Part shown: positions 7,513 through 16,825 of the stretch, in pieces
Layout: every line of letters begins with the position of its first letter
How positions within the stretch are numbered: the first letter of the stretch is position 1
Assembly: GCA_022842245.1 (NCBI GenBank)
Contig: JALHPZ010000001.1
Span: 147,472 to 211,471, forward strand
Source of the DNA: Gemmataceae bacterium
Lineage (GTDB): Bacteria > Planctomycetota > Planctomycetia > Gemmatales > Gemmataceae
DNA: 64,000 nucleotides
Reading direction: 5' to 3'
The notes under the pieces: model-generated
What the model was told of the DNA's origin: nothing
Databases searched by the model: none
What the model saw: the letters and a program-made list of their open reading frames with translations, nothing else
Translations under genes and position numbers: made by a program

Positions 7513-10439
7513 TCGATCACCACGAATTCGTTGCTGTTGAAGAGGACGCGGGCGAACGCGGCGAGGCCGTGCTTCCCGACGAACGCCGCCGCGAGATCGG
7601 CTTCGTCCTTCGAGGGGTCGCGGCCGTACGCCCGCCGATAGGCACGTTGGATTGTCTCCTGCGGCGTTTTCGCTTCGGCTTCGACGCGCTCCGCGAAATG
7701 GCGGCCCATCCGCAGCACGAACGAGTTGTTCCAGAGCGCGAGCGCCTGCAGGGGCGTCGTCGTCACCTGCCGGCGCGGCGTGAGGGCGGACGGTTCGGGG
7801 CAGTCGAAGGTTTCGAGAATGGCGGATCGCTCGCCGCGCGGGGAGAAGCGGTAGATGGTACGGCGATTGAATTCCTTCCCGATCGGGTCGATTGGTTCGT
7901 AGAACTTTGTGCCCTTGTCCCCGTAGATGCGCACGTCGTGAAACGGCGGGCCGCCCATCGCGGGGTTGAGTTGCCCGCTCACAGTGAGGATCGAATCGCG
8001 GATCGCCTCGGCTTCGAGGCGTTGCGGAGTTTTGCGCCACAGCAGGCGATTGTCCGCGTCGATGGCGAGCGCCTGGGGGTTCGCCGCGGACGATTGCCGA
8101 TACGCGGCGCTCGTCAGGATCAACCGATGCACGTGCTTGAGGGACCAGTTCGATCGGATCAACTCGTTTGCGAGCCAATCGAGGATTTCGGGGTGCGACG
8201 GTCGGCCGCCGTTGAAGCCGAAGTCGCTCGGAGTGTCGACGAGGCCGACGCCGAAGTGGTGGTACCAGAGGCGATTGACGATGACGCGGGCGAAGAGCGG
8301 GTTCTCCTTGCGAGCGATCCATACGGCGAGTTTCGCGCGGCGGAGGCCTTCCGGGGCGTCCTTCGGAACGCCGAAGTCGGCATGGGGCAGGCACGCGACA
8401 CCGCCGGCGGAGACCTCCGCCTTCGGCGTCTCGACCGAGCCGCGCGCCAGCACGTGCGTCGGCGGTGCGGGCTTGCCGTTCACGGCGTAGACTGGAGTCG
8501 GCGCCGCCACGCTCGCCAGTTCGGCACGAATCTGCTTCTGCTCGTCGAGGATGCTGCCGCGTTCCGTCTTCTCGGCCGGTGACAAGTGCGCCAGGAGTTC
8601 GTCGAGCGACACGCCGACGGCGTTAGGGCCTGCCTTGAACGACGCCGCGACCTCTTCGGCCGTGAGGGCACGCTCGTAGAGGCGGGCTTCGTCGATCTCG
8701 CCGGTCAGGAACGCACGGCCGCCGCCGGTGTGGCGGATGCCGAAGATCATGTGCCACTGGTCGGGTTTGTAGATCGGCGGCGGCGCGATCGTGTACGCGT
8801 CGCCATAGGGCTTGCCGTCGCGGTACATGGCGATCCGGCCGTCGGCGGCGTAGCTGATGGCGACATGGATCGGTTCGTTCAGCCGGGTTTCGGGGTCGGC
8901 TTTCAGGTCCCGCGTGCGCGTGAAACCGTTGCTGCCGGGCACCCACTTCTTCGGCTGGCGTTCGGCGAAGACGATGGAGTCGAACACGCCTCCGTTGAGC
9001 GTTTCGATCGTGATGACGCCGCCGCCCCCCTGGTCGAACGTCGGCAGCGCCACCCAAGCTTCGAGGGTCTTCTCGCGGATTTCCTTCTTGAGAATCCCGG
9101 TGACCACGTTCGCCTGCTTGCCGTCCAGCACGAGCCGGCCGCGGGCGATCTTCGCCCCGAATTTCAGGTCGCCGTGAAGTTCGCCGATCGAATCGCGGGC
9201 GTCGGCGTCGAAGCTCCATCGGTGGGCGGGTGCGAGGGTCGCGGCCGCGTTCGGCCCGCGTTTCGCGATCGCGCGGTCCCGGCCGGCGGCGTCGAGCGCC
9301 GTCAGGCGCGTTCCGATCGCTTCGAGCCGGGCATTCAGTTCCTTCCGTCGCTTCGCGTTCTCGGGCGCATCGACGGTGCGCTCGCCGAAGTGGACGCCGC
9401 CGAGCGCCGCCGCGAGACGATAGTAGTCCGTTTGCGAAACGGGGTCGAACTTGTGGTCGTGGCAGCGGGCGCACTGCACCGTGAGGCCGAGGAACGTCTG
9501 CCCGACGGCGGCGAGGATGTCTTCGAGTTCGTCCTGCCGGGCGGCGGCGTTGGCGATCTTGTTCGAGCCGAGGACGGTGTTGTGGATGCCGGCGACGAGG
9601 AATCCGGTGGCCTTCACGGCGTCGGGGTTGTCGGGTTCGAGCACGTCGCCGGCGAGTTGGAGCTTCGCGAAGCGGTCGTAGGGCATGTCGGCGTTAAGGG
9701 CGCGGATCACCCAGTCGCGATAGTGCCAGGCGTTCGGTCGGGGTTCGTTGCGTTCGAAGCTGTCGCTCTCGCCGTAGCGGACGAGGTCGAGCCAGTGGCG
9801 CGCCCAGCGCTCGCCGAAGTGGGGCGAGGCGAGGTATTTCTCGACGAGTTTGGCGTATGCGGCGTCGGAGGGATCCTTCGCGAAGGCGTCGATCTCCTCC
9901 GCCGTCGGCGGAAGGCCGAGCAGGTCGAAGGATAGTCGACGGACGAGCGTGCGCGGATCGGCCTGCGGCGAGGGCTTCAACCCCTTCGCATCCAACTTGG
10001 CTCGCACGAACGAGTCGATGCCAACATTCCGCATTCCGGATTCCGCATTCCGAATTTCCTTCAAGGCCCACCAGTCGCGGCCGGCGCGGTGTTCCGTCGT
10101 CGCGGCGAAGGGGTCGATCGGGTCGGCGCCCCAGGCCGCGCCGCCGTCGATCCAGTTCTTCAGGATCGCCTTCTCGTCGGCCGTTAGCGGCTTCTTCGGA
10201 GGCATCTCGTCGGCCGCCACGCGCGTCCAGAGTTCGCTCTCGGCCGATTTGCCGGCGACGACCTGGTCCAGCGCCGTAGCCTTGCGGCTCAGATCGAGCT
10301 TTCCCTTTGGCTCCGCGCCGGAGTGGCAATCGAGGCAGCGCCGCGCAAGCAGCGGCGCGACTTGTCGGTCGAAGTCCGGCGGAGCCGCGGCGAGCGGAAG
10401 CGTGGCGAACGCGAACAGGACGATCGTGAACCAACGCAT
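7509..10439 (-). CDS. PSD1 protein: planctomycete cytochrome c-like, DUF1549, LamG-like and DUF1553 domains
   Basis: The 976-residue exported protein begins with a signal peptide and a planctomycete cytochrome c-like motif (RRCLDCHSG). DUF1549 follows, with a second CxxCH-type motif (CARCHDHKFDP). A concanavalin-like LamG insert follows at about residues 430-590. The C-terminal DUF1553 begins near WIARKENPLFARVIVNRLWY. The partner is always a DUF1501 protein, here overlapping its stop by four bases. The biochemical role of the pair is not established; proposals include surface redox or polysaccharide handling. Bases 10023-10060 of this gene are a copy of the heptamer repeat that otherwise lies between tRNA genes, encoding EIRNAESGMRNVG in a linker. 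Confidence 0.94.
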   Translation of the reverse strand: MRWFTIVLFAFATLPLAAAPPDFDRQVAPLLARRCLDCHSGAEPKGKLDLSRKATALDQVVAGKSAESELWTRVAADEMPPKKPLTADEKAILKNWIDGGAAWGADPIDPFAATTEHRAGRDWWALKEIRNAESGMRNVGIDSFVRAKLDAKGLKPSPQADPRTLVRRLSFDLLGLPPTAEEIDAFAKDPSDAAYAKLVEKYLASPHFGERWARHWLDLVRYGESDSFERNEPRPNAWHYRDWVIRALNADMPYDRFAKLQLAGDVLEPDNPDAVKATGFLVAGIHNTVLGSNKIANAAARQDELEDILAAVGQTFLGLTVQCARCHDHKFDPVSQTDYYRLAAALGGVHFGERTVDAPENAKRRKELNARLEAIGTRLTALDAAGRDRAIAKRGPNAAATLAPAHRWSFDADARDSIGELHGDLKFGAKIARGRLVLDGKQANVVTGILKKEIREKTLEAWVALPTFDQGGGGVITIETLNGGVFDSIVFAERQPKKWVPGSNGFTRTRDLKADPETRLNEPIHVAISYAADGRIAMYRDGKPYGDAYTIAPPPIYKPDQWHMIFGIRHTGGGRAFLTGEIDEARLYERALTAEEVAASFKAGPNAVGVSLDELLAHLSPAEKTERGSILDEQKQIRAELASVAAPTPVYAVNGKPAPPTHVLARGSVETPKAEVSAGGVACLPHADFGVPKDAPEGLRRAKLAVWIARKENPLFARVIVNRLWYHHFGVGLVDTPSDFGFNGGRPSHPEILDWLANELIRSNWSLKHVHRLILTSAAYRQSSAANPQALAIDADNRLLWRKTPQRLEAEAIRDSILTVSGQLNPAMGGPPFHDVRIYGDKGTKFYEPIDPIGKEFNRRTIYRFSPRGERSAILETFDCPEPSALTPRRQVTTTPLQALALWNNSFVLRMGRHFAERVEAEAKTPQETIQRAYRRAYGRDPSKDEADLAAAFVGKHGLAAFARVLFNSNEFVVIE

Positions 10440-10598
10440 GGAGAGTTACCGGCGAGGGATCGGCTTCGCGGCGGGTGATGCGATGATACCCGGAACCGCA
10501 CGTCGGCCGCAACCGCTTCGCGGCGATGAATTGAAAACGCCGGCATCGACCCCGCGAGCACGAGGCGTACACCAACACGATTCCGAGGAGTTCCCGCC

Positions 10599-11597
10599 AT
10601 GAAAGCCGCCTTCATCGAACAGCCCGGTCCGCCCGATACCCTCCAGTACGGCGATCTCCCCGCGCCGACGCCGGGACCGGGGCAGGTCCTCGTGCGTATC
10701 GCGGCGTCGGCAGTGAATCCGATCGACACCTACATCCGCGGCGGCATGGTGGCGGCGAAGCTGCCGACACCGTTCATCCCCGGCTGCGATCTCGCGGGTA
10801 CGGTGGCCGGCGTGGGGCCGGACGCGACCCGGTTCCGAGTCGGCGATCGGGTCTGGGGGTCCAACCAGGGTCTCGCGGGGCGGCAGGGCACGCTGGCGGA
10901 ATTCGCCGTGGTGGACGAACACTGGCTGTATCCGACTCCGGCGAACGTGGCGGACGCGGACGCGGCAGCGCTCGCGCTCGTCGGCATCACGGCGCATCTC
11001 GGGCTGTTCGACCGCACCAACCTCGCCGCCGGCGAGACGGTGTTCGTGAACGGCGGCACCGGCGGTGTGGGCGCGGCCGTCGTCCAGATGGCGAAGGCGG
11101 TGGGCGCGCGGGTGATCGCGACCGTCGGCTCGGAGGAGAAAGCCGAAACGGCACGGGCACTGGGAGCGGACGTCGTGGTGAATTACCGCACCGACGACGT
11201 GACGGTCGCGGTGAAGACGGCGACGGAAGGGAAAGGGGTGGATGTCTGGTTCGAGACGCTGCCGCCGACCGACCTGGACCGCACGGTGGAGCTGATGGCG
11301 CCGCGCGGGCGGATCGTGGCGATGGCGGGCCGCGGAGCGCGACCGGTTTTCCCGAACGGCCCATTCTACGTGAAGGGGCTGGCGCTCTTCGGCTTCGCCA
11401 TGTTCAATGCCTCGCCGGACCAGCAACGCGCCTGTGCCGAGCAGATGAACGGCTGGATGGCGGCCGGGAAGCTCCGCGCGACCATCGGCCGGACATTTCC
11501 GCTCGCGGAGGCCGCCGCCGCGCACCGGTTGCAGGAGGAAAACACCTTGCAAAAGGCCGGAACCCTCGCCGGGAAGATCATCGTCGTTCCCGGTTGA
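10599..11597 (+). CDS. NADPH:quinone reductase, zinc-free MDR family
   Basis: The 332-residue protein has the GroES-like N-terminal domain of medium-chain dehydrogenase/reductases (MKAAFIEQPGPPDTLQYGDL, SAVNPIDTYIRGG) and a Rossmann nucleotide site (VNGGTGGVGAAVVQMAKAVG) near residue 150. Catalytic and structural zinc ligands are absent, as in quinone oxidoreductases. It would reduce quinones or conjugated carbonyls with NADPH in the cytoplasm. The gene is divergent from the PSD1 operon across 159 bp that probably holds both promoters, with AGGAG a few bases before the ATG. Confidence 0.9.
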   Translation: MKAAFIEQPGPPDTLQYGDLPAPTPGPGQVLVRIAASAVNPIDTYIRGGMVAAKLPTPFIPGCDLAGTVAGVGPDATRFRVGDRVWGSNQGLAGRQGTLAEFAVVDEHWLYPTPANVADADAAALALVGITAHLGLFDRTNLAAGETVFVNGGTGGVGAAVVQMAKAVGARVIATVGSEEKAETARALGADVVVNYRTDDVTVAVKTATEGKGVDVWFETLPPTDLDRTVELMAPRGRIVAMAGRGARPVFPNGPFYVKGLALFGFAMFNASPDQQRACAEQMNGWMAAGKLRATIGRTFPLAEAAAAHRLQEENTLQKAGTLAGKIIVVPG

Positions 11598-11676
11598 CGG
11601 ATTTCCGCGGCCTGCCTATTATCCCGGTCCTCCGGGAACCGTTCCCGAAGGGTTTCCGCGCACCGGATGGCAACGG

Positions 11677-14600
11677 ATGGCCCTCCGCACCTGGATCATT
11701 CGCGGTATCGTCCTCGCCGCGCTGTCCGGCGTGGGCTACGGCCTTTGGTGGGCACAGTCGTACGTCAGCCCCGACGCCGTCCGGGCGGCCCTGCTCGAAA
11801 CGCTCCAGGAGCAGTTCCCCGATACCGACATCGTCGTCGGCTCGGCCCACATTCGCGTCTTCGGCGGCATCTCGATCCGCGACCTTACGCTCACGCGCCG
11901 CGGCGAGGACACGCCGTTCTTCCGCGCCCCGTCCGGCACCATCTACCACGACAAGGAACAGATCAGCCGGGGCCGGCTCACCATCCGCAAGGTCGAGCTG
12001 GAATCGCCCACGCTCACCGTCGAACGCCGCGCCGATGGCACCTGGAGCCTCGACGGCATCGGCGTGTCCTCCGAGCCGGGCACCATCCTGCCCACCATCG
12101 TCGTGCAGAAAGCCCGATTGAACTTCGTCGATCGCGGGGCCGACGCCTGGCCCGCCATCGTCTTCGACGATACCAGCTTCACCCTCGTGAACGACCCCGC
12201 GCCGACCTATCTCGTCGTGAAAGGCTCCGCCACGATGGCGCTGGCGAACGGCTTCACGACGCGCATCGGCGCGACGGCCCGCCTGCACCTCGCGCATTCC
12301 CAGCTCGCGCTGCGGACCGAACTCCCCGACGTGGCGATCGGTCCACCACTCGAAGCCCTCGTCGCACGGATCGATCCCGACCTCGCCGAACTGGCGAAGT
12401 CGTTCTCCGGTTCCGCCGGCGTGCGCGCCGAACTCACGTACGAACCCAATCAACCGCTCCTCTACGATCTCGCGGTCACGGTCAAATCCCTCCACGCCGC
12501 GCACGAACTGCTGCCCGAACCGGTCGACATCACGCGCGGCACCGTCCGCATCCGCAACGGCACTGTCATCGTCGACCAACTCGCCGCGAAGGTCGGCGGC
12601 GCCACGGCCACCGTCTCGCTCGAAACCCGCGCCCCGATCGGGAAACCCGCGCCGGAGACCGGTCCCACCGCGCCCATCACGCTCGTTTCCCGGTCGCCGA
12701 CGCGCGAACCCGACCGCTCCCCCTTCGCCGAACTGGAACAGCGGCTCGAACGGATCGACCTCGCGATCGGCAACCTCACCGTCGACGCGTCCCTCTTCGA
12801 CCGGCTGCCGGCCGAACTCCACGCGATCCGCGACCGCTTCTCACCGCGCGGCGTCGTGGCCCTCGGCTATCGCTTTTCCCGCCAGCCGCCCGATTCCTGG
12901 AAACGGGAGATCGAACTCAAACCCGCCCGGCTCGCCCTGCGACACGACAAGTTCCGCTATCCGCTCCAAGACGTGACCGGCACCATCCGTCAGACCGCCA
13001 CGCCGGACGGCGAGGAAGCGAAACTCGATTTGACCGGCCTGGCGGGCGGACAGCGCGTCGATCTCGCCGGCACGGTGCGCGGCGCCGGACCCGATCCCGC
13101 CATCGCCCTCAAGATCAGCGGCACCGGCCTGCCGATCGACGACGCGCTCGCCGAGGCCCTGCCGCACCGCAAGCACGCCGAACTGCTCCGCGGCCTGCGC
13201 GCCAGCGGCCGTGCCGATTTCGTCGTCGAGGCCAAGCAGGAAGCCGGACGCAACCTGATCGAAACGATCATCCGCCTCGACGTCCACGATGTCTCGATCA
13301 ACTTCAAGGCGTTCCCCTATCCGCTGGACCGGCTTCGGGGAAAGATCAATCTCTTCGTCACGCTCAACGATTCGGACCGGCCGATCAAGCCCGGGGAACC
13401 GATCGCGCCGCTGCCCGAAACCGATCGCATCGAACTGCGCGACGTGACGGCCCGGCACGGGACCGGCACGGTCTGGATGAAGGGCGACAACCTGCCGATC
13501 CCGAACACCCGCGACCGGCGCCTGTCCCTGAGCATCTGGGGGAAGGACTGCCCGATCGACGATCGCTTTCGCGAAGCCCTCGCGGCGCTGAAGCTCGAAC
13601 TGGTCAACGAGGTCCTCAAACCCGAAGGCGCGCTGACGTTCGCGGTGGACGTCCAGGCGATCGACCGGTTCGACCGATCGAAGCCGGCGCGGACGACGGG
13701 GCCGCGGGCCGTCGCCAACGGGGCCGGTGCGTACGGGCAACTGGTCGCGCTTGCGAAGGCGCCGGCCGCGATCGAGTTCGATCCGTCCACCGACCTGACC
13801 CTCGCGTTCAATTTCGAAGGGCCGACCGTCACGCCGGAGTTCTTCCCGTACCGCATGGACGAACTGGCGGGACGGCTGAAGTACGAAGGCGACCGGGTGA
13901 AGCTCGAGAAGATGTCGGCGCGCCACGGGGGGACCAAGCTCGACCTGACCGCCGCCGAAGTCCGCTTCTGCGACGACGGGCGCGTCTGGGCCAACCTCGG
14001 CCAGATGAACCTCGCACCGCTGGTGATGGACGCCGACCTGCTGGCGGCCCTGCCGCGCGGGCTCCGCGACGGTGTCCGCGAGTTGAACCTGCGCGGCCCG
14101 GCCGAACTCCGCGTCCAGCACATGGTCGTGCTCACGCCGCCCGCCGCCGATGCCGCGCTCGATCCGGAGGTCTTCTGGAAGGGGGAACTGCGGCTTGCGG
14201 GGGCCTCGTTCGACGCCGGCGTCGCCTGCGAATCCGCTTACGGCAAACTCGCGTGCACCGGCAGTTACCTGCCCACCCACCTCGGCACCGTCACCGGCAA
14301 CCTCTGGCTCGACACCGCCAGCATCGCCTCGCATCCCGCCGCGTCCGTCAAGGCCTCCTTCGCCGCCGATCCCCAAGAACCCGATCCGGTCCGCCCCGGC
14401 TCGCGGCTCCCGCCCGCCTTCCGCTTCACCGATATCCAGGGCCAGCTCTTCGGCGGCACCGTCGGCGGCAGCGGGCGCGTCGTGCTCGCCGACCCGGTCC
14501 GGTACCGCCTCGCGCTGACGGCGACGGACATCCGGCTCGAGGACATCGCCCGGCACCATAACCTCGGCCAAAGCGCCAAGCTCGAAGGCGCCGCCCAGGC

Positions 14601-15129
14601 CAGCCTGTTGCTCGAAACGGCCTCCGATCCCGCCACGGGGCGGCCGCTGCTCACCGGCTACGGCAAGGCCGACGTCGACCGCGGCCAGATCTACAACCTC
14701 CCGCCGCTCGTCCCGCTCCTGAAAGCCCTGAAACTCCAGGCCCCCGACAAGACCGCCTTCGAGGAGGCCCACGCGGTCTTCACGGTGCGCGGCGACCGCA
14801 TCCGCGTCGATCATGTCGACCTGTTGGGTTCCGCGATCAGCCTCGGCGGATCCGGGGAACTCGACATGACCGGCCGGTACGTGAAGTTCGATTTCTACAC
14901 GATCTGGTCGCAGACGCTGCAGCGCTGGCTGACGACGCCGTTCGGCGATCTGACCGCGATGGTCAGCGAGAAACTGTTCAAGATCGAAGTGACGCGCAAG
15001 CCGGATGGGGAGATGAAGTACGAACCGCGGCCGGTGCCGCTGGTGACCGATCCCTTCAAGGCGGTGGCCGAGCGCATCCGCGCGCGGGCCGCGAAGGCGC
15101 CCGCGCTGCGGGCCAGTGCCGGACCCTAG
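11677..15129 (+). CDS. AsmA/TamB-like giant membrane-anchored protein
   Basis: The 1150-residue protein has one N-terminal membrane helix (about residues 7-27) and then a very long beta-rich region. Its opening (AQSYVSPDAVRAALLETLQE, then VGSAHIRVFGGISIRDLTLT) is the AsmA-like pattern. The C-terminal part (GYGKADVDRGQIYNLPP, then DLLGSAISLGGSGELDMTGR) matches the AsmA-type C-terminal domain. Such proteins are thought to form bridge-like grooves moving lipids between the inner and outer membranes. The gene ends 9 bp before an LptF/LptG-type permease, supporting an envelope lipid-transport operon. Assignment is by architecture and neighbour; the exact lipid is unknown. Confidence 0.75.
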   Translation: MALRTWIIRGIVLAALSGVGYGLWWAQSYVSPDAVRAALLETLQEQFPDTDIVVGSAHIRVFGGISIRDLTLTRRGEDTPFFRAPSGTIYHDKEQISRGRLTIRKVELESPTLTVERRADGTWSLDGIGVSSEPGTILPTIVVQKARLNFVDRGADAWPAIVFDDTSFTLVNDPAPTYLVVKGSATMALANGFTTRIGATARLHLAHSQLALRTELPDVAIGPPLEALVARIDPDLAELAKSFSGSAGVRAELTYEPNQPLLYDLAVTVKSLHAAHELLPEPVDITRGTVRIRNGTVIVDQLAAKVGGATATVSLETRAPIGKPAPETGPTAPITLVSRSPTREPDRSPFAELEQRLERIDLAIGNLTVDASLFDRLPAELHAIRDRFSPRGVVALGYRFSRQPPDSWKREIELKPARLALRHDKFRYPLQDVTGTIRQTATPDGEEAKLDLTGLAGGQRVDLAGTVRGAGPDPAIALKISGTGLPIDDALAEALPHRKHAELLRGLRASGRADFVVEAKQEAGRNLIETIIRLDVHDVSINFKAFPYPLDRLRGKINLFVTLNDSDRPIKPGEPIAPLPETDRIELRDVTARHGTGTVWMKGDNLPIPNTRDRRLSLSIWGKDCPIDDRFREALAALKLELVNEVLKPEGALTFAVDVQAIDRFDRSKPARTTGPRAVANGAGAYGQLVALAKAPAAIEFDPSTDLTLAFNFEGPTVTPEFFPYRMDELAGRLKYEGDRVKLEKMSARHGGTKLDLTAAEVRFCDDGRVWANLGQMNLAPLVMDADLLAALPRGLRDGVRELNLRGPAELRVQHMVVLTPPAADAALDPEVFWKGELRLAGASFDAGVACESAYGKLACTGSYLPTHLGTVTGNLWLDTASIASHPAASVKASFAADPQEPDPVRPGSRLPPAFRFTDIQGQLFGGTVGGSGRVVLADPVRYRLALTATDIRLEDIARHHNLGQSAKLEGAAQASLLLETASDPATGRPLLTGYGKADVDRGQIYNLPPLVPLLKALKLQAPDKTAFEEAHAVFTVRGDRIRVDHVDLLGSAISLGGSGELDMTGRYVKFDFYTIWSQTLQRWLTTPFGDLTAMVSEKLFKIEVTRKPDGEMKYEPRPVPLVTDPFKAVAERIRARAAKAPALRASAGP

Positions 15130-15138
15130 GAGGTCGAT

Positions 15139-16398
15139 GTGTTCCTGACTGGCGGCCTGTTGAACCGGGTCATTTTCTGGGAGCTGGTGCGGGTGTTCGC
15201 GCTCGCGCTCACCGGGTTGACGGGCTTGTTCCTGATCGGCCTCGTGGTGCAGCAGGCGAACAATCTGGGTCTGTCGATGCTCCAGACTTTGGAAGCCATC
15301 CCGCTGCTGATCCCATACACGCTGCCGTACACGATCCCGGCGACGACGCTGTTCGCCTCGTGCGTGGTGTACGGTCGGGTCGCGCATGACAACGAGGCCG
15401 TGGCCATGAAGGCCGCGGGCGTGAACCTGCATACGGTGCTGCGCCCCGCCATTCTGCTGGGCGTCCTGAGCATGGCCGCCACGTTCGCCCTCGCGCATTC
15501 CGTCATCCCGCGCTCGCAATCCGCGCTGCAGCGGATGATTCTCAAGGACCCCGAGGAACTGCTGTACAACCTCCTGAAGCGCGACCGCACCTTCAAGGCC
15601 GGCAACTTCCCGTACGTCATCCACGTCAAGGACGTCATTGGTCGGCGGCTCATCGACGTCGTTCTGAAACGCAAGCAAATGAAGGTCGACGCCAACGGAC
15701 GCGAAACGCCCACGGGCGAATACGACTTCGTCGTCCGCGCCCGCGAGGCTCGCCTCCGCGTCGTGTTGCCCGATGCCGACCAGCCCGGCGTCCAACCCAT
15801 GCTCTTCATCGAACCCGACCGCTGGGTCGGTGGCGACGGCAGCACCCAGTTCTCCGCCGACACCAATCGCCCCATTGGCGTGCCGCTGCCCGACATGTTC
15901 TCGCCCAAGGAAATGCGCAACCGCCCCGCCAACGTGGTCTGGAGCGATCTGCCGGGGCGGATCCAGGAGTTCCACGAAATCATCGCGCAGCTCAACGGCG
16001 ATATCGCCAAGTTCGAAGAGATGCTGCCCCGCGTCGACGCCGAAGCCCGCGTGAGACTCCAGGCGCACGTCCGCAGTCTCCAGTTCCACACCCAGGAACA
16101 GCGGCGGCTGATGCGCAACCTCGAGAACGAATACTACATGCGGCCCGCGCTCGCCATCGGATGCCTCGTCTTCGCCGTCGTCGGCTGCCCCGTCGGCATC
16201 CGCGCCAACCGCGCCGATTACCTAAGCACCTTCGTCGTCTGCTTCCTGCCCGCGATGGCCGTCTATTATCCGATCCTGCTCGCCGGGTCGAACCTCGGCC
16301 GGGATGGCAAGGTGCCGATCCCGCTCGGCGTCTTCGCGGCCGACGCCCTGGGATTGCTACTGTCGATCGTGCTGACGTGGAAACTGATCCGACGCTGA
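15139..16398 (+). CDS. LptF/LptG-family lipopolysaccharide export permease
   Basis: The 419-residue membrane protein has the LptF/G (YjgP/YjgQ) layout. There are three N-terminal membrane segments with IPYTLPYTIPATTLFASCVV and the conserved NEAVAMKAAGV cytoplasmic loop. A long periplasmic domain (about residues 125-335) follows, then three C-terminal helices. Family members pair with LptB ATPase and LptC to extract lipopolysaccharide from the inner membrane. The start is GTG 15139, with AGGAGG at 15128-15133 five bases before it and overlapping the previous stop, so it is coupled to the AsmA-like gene. No lptB or lptC lies nearby. Confidence 0.88.
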   Translation: MFLTGGLLNRVIFWELVRVFALALTGLTGLFLIGLVVQQANNLGLSMLQTLEAIPLLIPYTLPYTIPATTLFASCVVYGRVAHDNEAVAMKAAGVNLHTVLRPAILLGVLSMAATFALAHSVIPRSQSALQRMILKDPEELLYNLLKRDRTFKAGNFPYVIHVKDVIGRRLIDVVLKRKQMKVDANGRETPTGEYDFVVRAREARLRVVLPDADQPGVQPMLFIEPDRWVGGDGSTQFSADTNRPIGVPLPDMFSPKEMRNRPANVVWSDLPGRIQEFHEIIAQLNGDIAKFEEMLPRVDAEARVRLQAHVRSLQFHTQEQRRLMRNLENEYYMRPALAIGCLVFAVVGCPVGIRANRADYLSTFVVCFLPAMAVYYPILLAGSNLGRDGKVPIPLGVFAADALGLLLSIVLTWKLIRR

Positions 16399-16404
16399 CC
16401 AGCA

Positions 16405-16486
16405 CGGAATGCGGAATGCGGAATGCGGAATTCGAAATGAAAACGCGATTCGGGTTTTCACTCCGCACTCCGCACTCCGCACTCGC
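16405..16486. repeat. Heptamer-armed palindrome 1
   Basis: The left arm is tandem GGAATGC heptamers ending GAAATG. A short AT-rich centre follows, and the right arm is tandem heptamers in reverse orientation (ACTCCGC units, the GGAGTGC variant). It lies between the permease stop and the first tRNA gene. Confidence 0.85.
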
Positions 16487-16490
16487 CGAG

Positions 16491-16562
16491 TGCCCCGGCC
16501 AGGATTCGAACCCGGAACGCCGCGTTCGAAGCGCGGCATGATCTCCGTTTCAACACCAGGGC
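16491..16562 (-). tRNA. tRNA-Arg(TCG)
   Basis: Read on the minus strand, this 72-nt sequence has a 7-bp acceptor stem (GCCCTGG with CCGGGGC, one G-U pair), discriminator A, T arm CCGGG-TTCGAAT-CCTGG and anticodon arm CCGCG-CTTCGAA-CGCGG. The anticodon is TCG, reading CGA. The D stem is weak (three pairs), so it would score below average, but the rest is normal. CCA is not encoded. Confidence 0.8.
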
Positions 16563-16567
16563 ATGAG

Positions 16568-16654
16568 CGGAAGGGGAGGGAATTGAACCCTCAACGCCCG
16601 TAGGCGGCACGCGTTAGCAGTGCGTTCCGGCGAACCGTTATCCGGCTCCCTTCC
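16568..16654 (-). tRNA. tRNA-Ser(GCT)
   Basis: The 87-nt minus-strand gene has a perfect 7-bp acceptor stem (GGAAGGG with CCCTTCC), discriminator G and a long variable arm (GCC-GCCTAC-GGGC region), as expected for class II serine tRNA. The T arm is GAGGG-TTCAATT-CCCTC. The anticodon loop CTGCTAA gives GCT for AGC/AGU codons. One A-C mismatch closes the anticodon stem. Confidence 0.88.
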
Positions 16655-16655
16655 A

Positions 16656-16821
16656 GTTCGGAATGCGGAATTCGAAATGCGGAATGAAAGCCTCGAATGG
16701 ATCGGCCGGGAGTCGAACCCGAATCTCCTGCTTGCAAGGCAGGCGTCCTCCCGTTGAACGACCAACCCGATTGTTCACAGGTCTTCCATTCCGCATTCCG
16801 AATTCCCCGTTCCGCATTTCC
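16656..16821. repeat. Heptamer arms flanking the tRNA-Ala gene
   Basis: A GGAATGC-type heptamer arm at 16656-16690 and its inverted counterpart at 16787-16821 (ATTCCGC units) stand on either side of the tRNA-Ala gene. Here a whole tRNA sits at the centre of the palindrome. Confidence 0.75.
16698..16768 (-). tRNA. tRNA-Ala(TGC)
   Basis: This is a 71-nt minus-strand cloverleaf: acceptor GGGTTGG with CCGATCC, discriminator A, D arm GTTC/GGAC, anticodon arm CCTGC-CTTGCAA-GCAGG (anticodon TGC, reading GCA), and T loop TTCGACT. The G3-U70 wobble pair that marks alanine tRNAs is present, which confirms the isotype. Confidence 0.9.
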
Positions 16822-16825
16822 TCAA

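Noticed and set aside
7513..8394. Upstream extension of the DUF1501 frame to 759 residues
   Set aside because: The extension is Arg/Pro-rich and lies inside the PSD1 gene; the Tat signal marks the true start at 7512.
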